Assembly (NCBI GenBank): GCA_015662935.1
Contig: DQTF01000156.1
Coordinates: 1 to 6,060, forward strand
DNA from: Crocinitomicaceae bacterium
GTDB taxonomy: Bacteria; Bacteroidota; Bacteroidia; Flavobacteriales_D; Crocinitomicaceae
Direction: 5' to 3'
Length of the DNA: 6,060 nt
The notes beneath the pieces were generated by a model. The model made no database searches and had not been told where the DNA came from. It saw only the letters and a list, made by a program, of their open reading frames with translations. A program made the translations under genes and the position numbers. Positions 4,763 to 6,060 of the stretch are shown here, in pieces (within the stretch, counting starts at the first letter, position 1; every line of letters starts with the position of its first letter).

Positions 4763-6060
4763 TTACTTATTTAAAATTATACTGATAGAGCCCTTTAATA
4801 CTTTTGTTTCAGAATTATTAGTATCAATAATAAAGAAATAAGAACCTACTGGTAATAATTTCCCTTTATATTTTCCATCCCATTGATTTCCACTATACGG
4901 AACTGTTAAAGATGATGCGTGCTCATAAATTAGATTACCCCATCTATTATAAATTCTCACAATATTATCAGGATATTTATCATCCAAACCAGGGATTTCC
5001 CATGTGTCATTATTAAAATCACCATCTGGCGTAAACGCTGTTGGGATAATAACCTCACAATCATTTATTGTCACATTGATTGTACTTACAGGACTTAAGC
5101 ATCCATTGACATCGTCTTGTACGTAATACGTTGTTACTCCAACAGCATTACTAGGATAAACTGCTTGACCTGTACCTACTAAGTCTAATAAATTTAAAGC
5201 TGGATCATCGTACCAATACAAAGTACCTCCTGCTGTTCCTGTACCTGTCATAAAATCAATTATAGCTGTAGCACAAAAATCTAAATCTGGACCAAGTACT
5301 GGTGCTGATGGAATAGGATTAACAACAATCGTTTGTGTTCCAGCAGCTACAGAAGGACAGTTTCCGTCTGTTAAACCTGTTAACACATAAACACCTGGTA
5401 CATTACCTAAATTAATTGGAGAACTTCCACTTGTGATTTGCTGAACAACCCCATCTAAGGTGTAATCAAGTGTCCAATTAGGATTTCCTGAAATATTCAC
5501 AACAATATCTGAAACAGCATCTCCTTGACAATAAGTTCCTCCACCTGTCATGGAAGTAATTCCTGGTATAGCATTAATTGTTACGTTAAAACTAATTTCA
5601 CTAGAGCAATTTCCATTTCCATCATATACCCAGACTGTTTGAGTCGAAGTAATCGAACCTGTAATTAGTGTTCCTCCCAATGCTTGAGAGTTGTTGTAAT
5701 ATGCTTCATTTCCTGTTAAATTAGTTCCTGTAATCGTTGGTAAAGAATAATTACCACAATTAACAACATCTACAATTGGATCTAAAACTGGTATATTTAT
5801 TATCGTAATATCTAATGTAGTTGAACTAGCACACAATCCTGCGGTTGGAGTGAACGTGTAAGTTGTTGTTCCAACGGTTGTGGTAGAAACTGCAGGTGAC
5901 CATGTACCGGTTACTCCATTCGTAGATGTTGTTGGTAGAACTGGCGCTGTTGCATTCTGACAAACATCTGCAATTGCTGCAAAGGTTGGTGCAGTCGGTG
6001 CAAGAACGGTAATATCTAATGTTGTTGAACTAGCACACAATCCAGCGGTTGGTGTAAATG
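4763..6060 (-). CDS. Large secreted repeat protein with type IX (type B) C-terminal sorting domain, 5' partial
   Basis: This is the C-terminal end of a large cell-surface or secreted protein exported by the type IX system. The frame is open to the window edge; the TTG at 6040 is an internal Leu codon inside a repeat (TPTAGLCASS), not a start. Counting from that codon, the sequence shows Ig-like beta-sandwich repeats rich in Thr, Ser, Gly and Asn. The end of one repeat is followed by a full 68-residue repeat (about 17-84), then three more diverged domains (about 85-157, 158-242, 243-327), each with a few Cys residues. From 331 comes the gliding-motility-associated C-terminal domain (CHU_C/TIGR04131 type): IIPTAFTPDGDFNNDTWEI, IYNRWGNLIYE, WDGKYKGKLLPVGSYFFIID and a final strand to the stop. 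Adhesin or matrix function is likely from the architecture, but no ligand can be named. The SiaB-like gene follows after 28 bp. Confidence 0.93.
   Translation of the reverse strand, partial: FTPTAGLCASSTTLDITVLAPTAPTFAAIADVCQNATAPVLPTTSTNGVTGTWSPAVSTTTVGTTTYTFTPTAGLCASSTTLDITIINIPVLDPIVDVVNCGNYSLPTITGTNLTGNEAYYNNSQALGGTLITGSITSTQTVWVYDGNGNCSSEISFNVTINAIPGITSMTGGGTYCQGDAVSDIVVNISGNPNWTLDYTLDGVVQQITSGSSPINLGNVPGVYVLTGLTDGNCPSVAAGTQTIVVNPIPSAPVLGPDLDFCATAIIDFMTGTGTAGGTLYWYDDPALNLLDLVGTGQAVYPSNAVGVTTYYVQDDVNGCLSPVSTINVTINDCEVIIPTAFTPDGDFNNDTWEIPGLDDKYPDNIVRIYNRWGNLIYEHASSLTVPYSGNQWDGKYKGKLLPVGSYFFIIDTNNSETKVLKGSISIILNK
5805..5856. repeat. Direct repeat inside the surface-protein gene, copy 1
   Basis: This 52-bp stretch matches 6009-6060 with 5 mismatches by eye, at an offset of exactly 204 bp (68 codons). 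It encodes, on the minus strand, the end of one Ig-like repeat (FTPTAGLCASSTTLDI). The similarity is as strong in DNA as in protein, which points to recent duplication or gene conversion between repeats. Confidence 0.85.
6009..6060. repeat. Direct repeat inside the surface-protein gene, copy 2 (cut by the window edge)
   Basis: This is the partner of 5805-5856 at a 204-bp period. It runs into the window edge, so the array very likely continues outside and its copy number cannot be judged here. Confidence 0.85.

Noticed and set aside
6038..6040. TTG as the start of the surface-protein gene
   Set aside because: The frame stays open to the window edge and the codon is the Leu of TPTAGLCASS, which recurs inside the gene one repeat later.

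Overview
The window looks like a stretch of a Bacteroidota chromosome, most likely Flavobacteriales (the Fluviicola/Crocinitomicaceae neighbourhood is a guess). The evidence is AT-rich DNA, a gliding-motility/type IX secretion type B C-terminal sorting domain, candidate -7 promoter elements of the Bacteroidota TAnnTTTG type, and no obvious Shine-Dalgarno sequences before the starts. It reads as ordinary housekeeping DNA flanked by a large secreted repeat protein, not as a mobile or defence island.

Layout from left to right. Positions 1-591 (+) hold the C-terminal part of a membrane-anchored polyferredoxin; its 5' end lies outside the window. Every other gene is on the minus strand, so they are read from the right edge leftwards. 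First comes the 3' end of a large repeat-containing type IX-secreted protein (4763-6060, 5' end outside). It is followed 28 bp later by a SiaB/DUF6272-like GHKL-type protein kinase (4171-4734), then 52 bp later by a bacterial SUI1/YciH translation factor (3777-4118). A gene-free gap of about 330 bp (3446-3776) contains two inverted repeats. Then come pyrR (2897-3445) and pyrB (1972-2904), overlapping by 8 bp. After a 111-bp gap come a STAS-domain anti-sigma-factor antagonist (1519-1860) and ribonuclease Z (608-1522), which overlap by 4 bp as GTGA. rnz converges on the polyferredoxin gene with only 16 bp between the two stop codons.

How the genes work together. pyrR-pyrB is a pyrimidine unit: PyrB catalyses the first committed step of UMP synthesis, and PyrR is a uracil phosphoribosyltransferase-fold regulator. 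STAS-rnz is a tight pair that may be translationally coupled; the biological link between partner-switch signalling and tRNA 3'-end processing is unclear. The SiaB-like kinase lies directly behind a cell-surface protein gene, and no SiaC (DUF1987), SiaA/SpoIIE phosphatase or diguanylate cyclase is visible. Its substrate is therefore unknown; the STAS protein 2.3 kb away is one conceivable candidate.

I found no tRNA, rRNA, CRISPR array, insertion sequence or clear intrinsic terminator. I do not see a convincing new system. The most useful leads are the orphan SiaB-like kinase, the possible near-leaderless pyrR promoter with no Bacillus-type PyrR-binding loop in its leader, and the STAS/RNase Z coupling.
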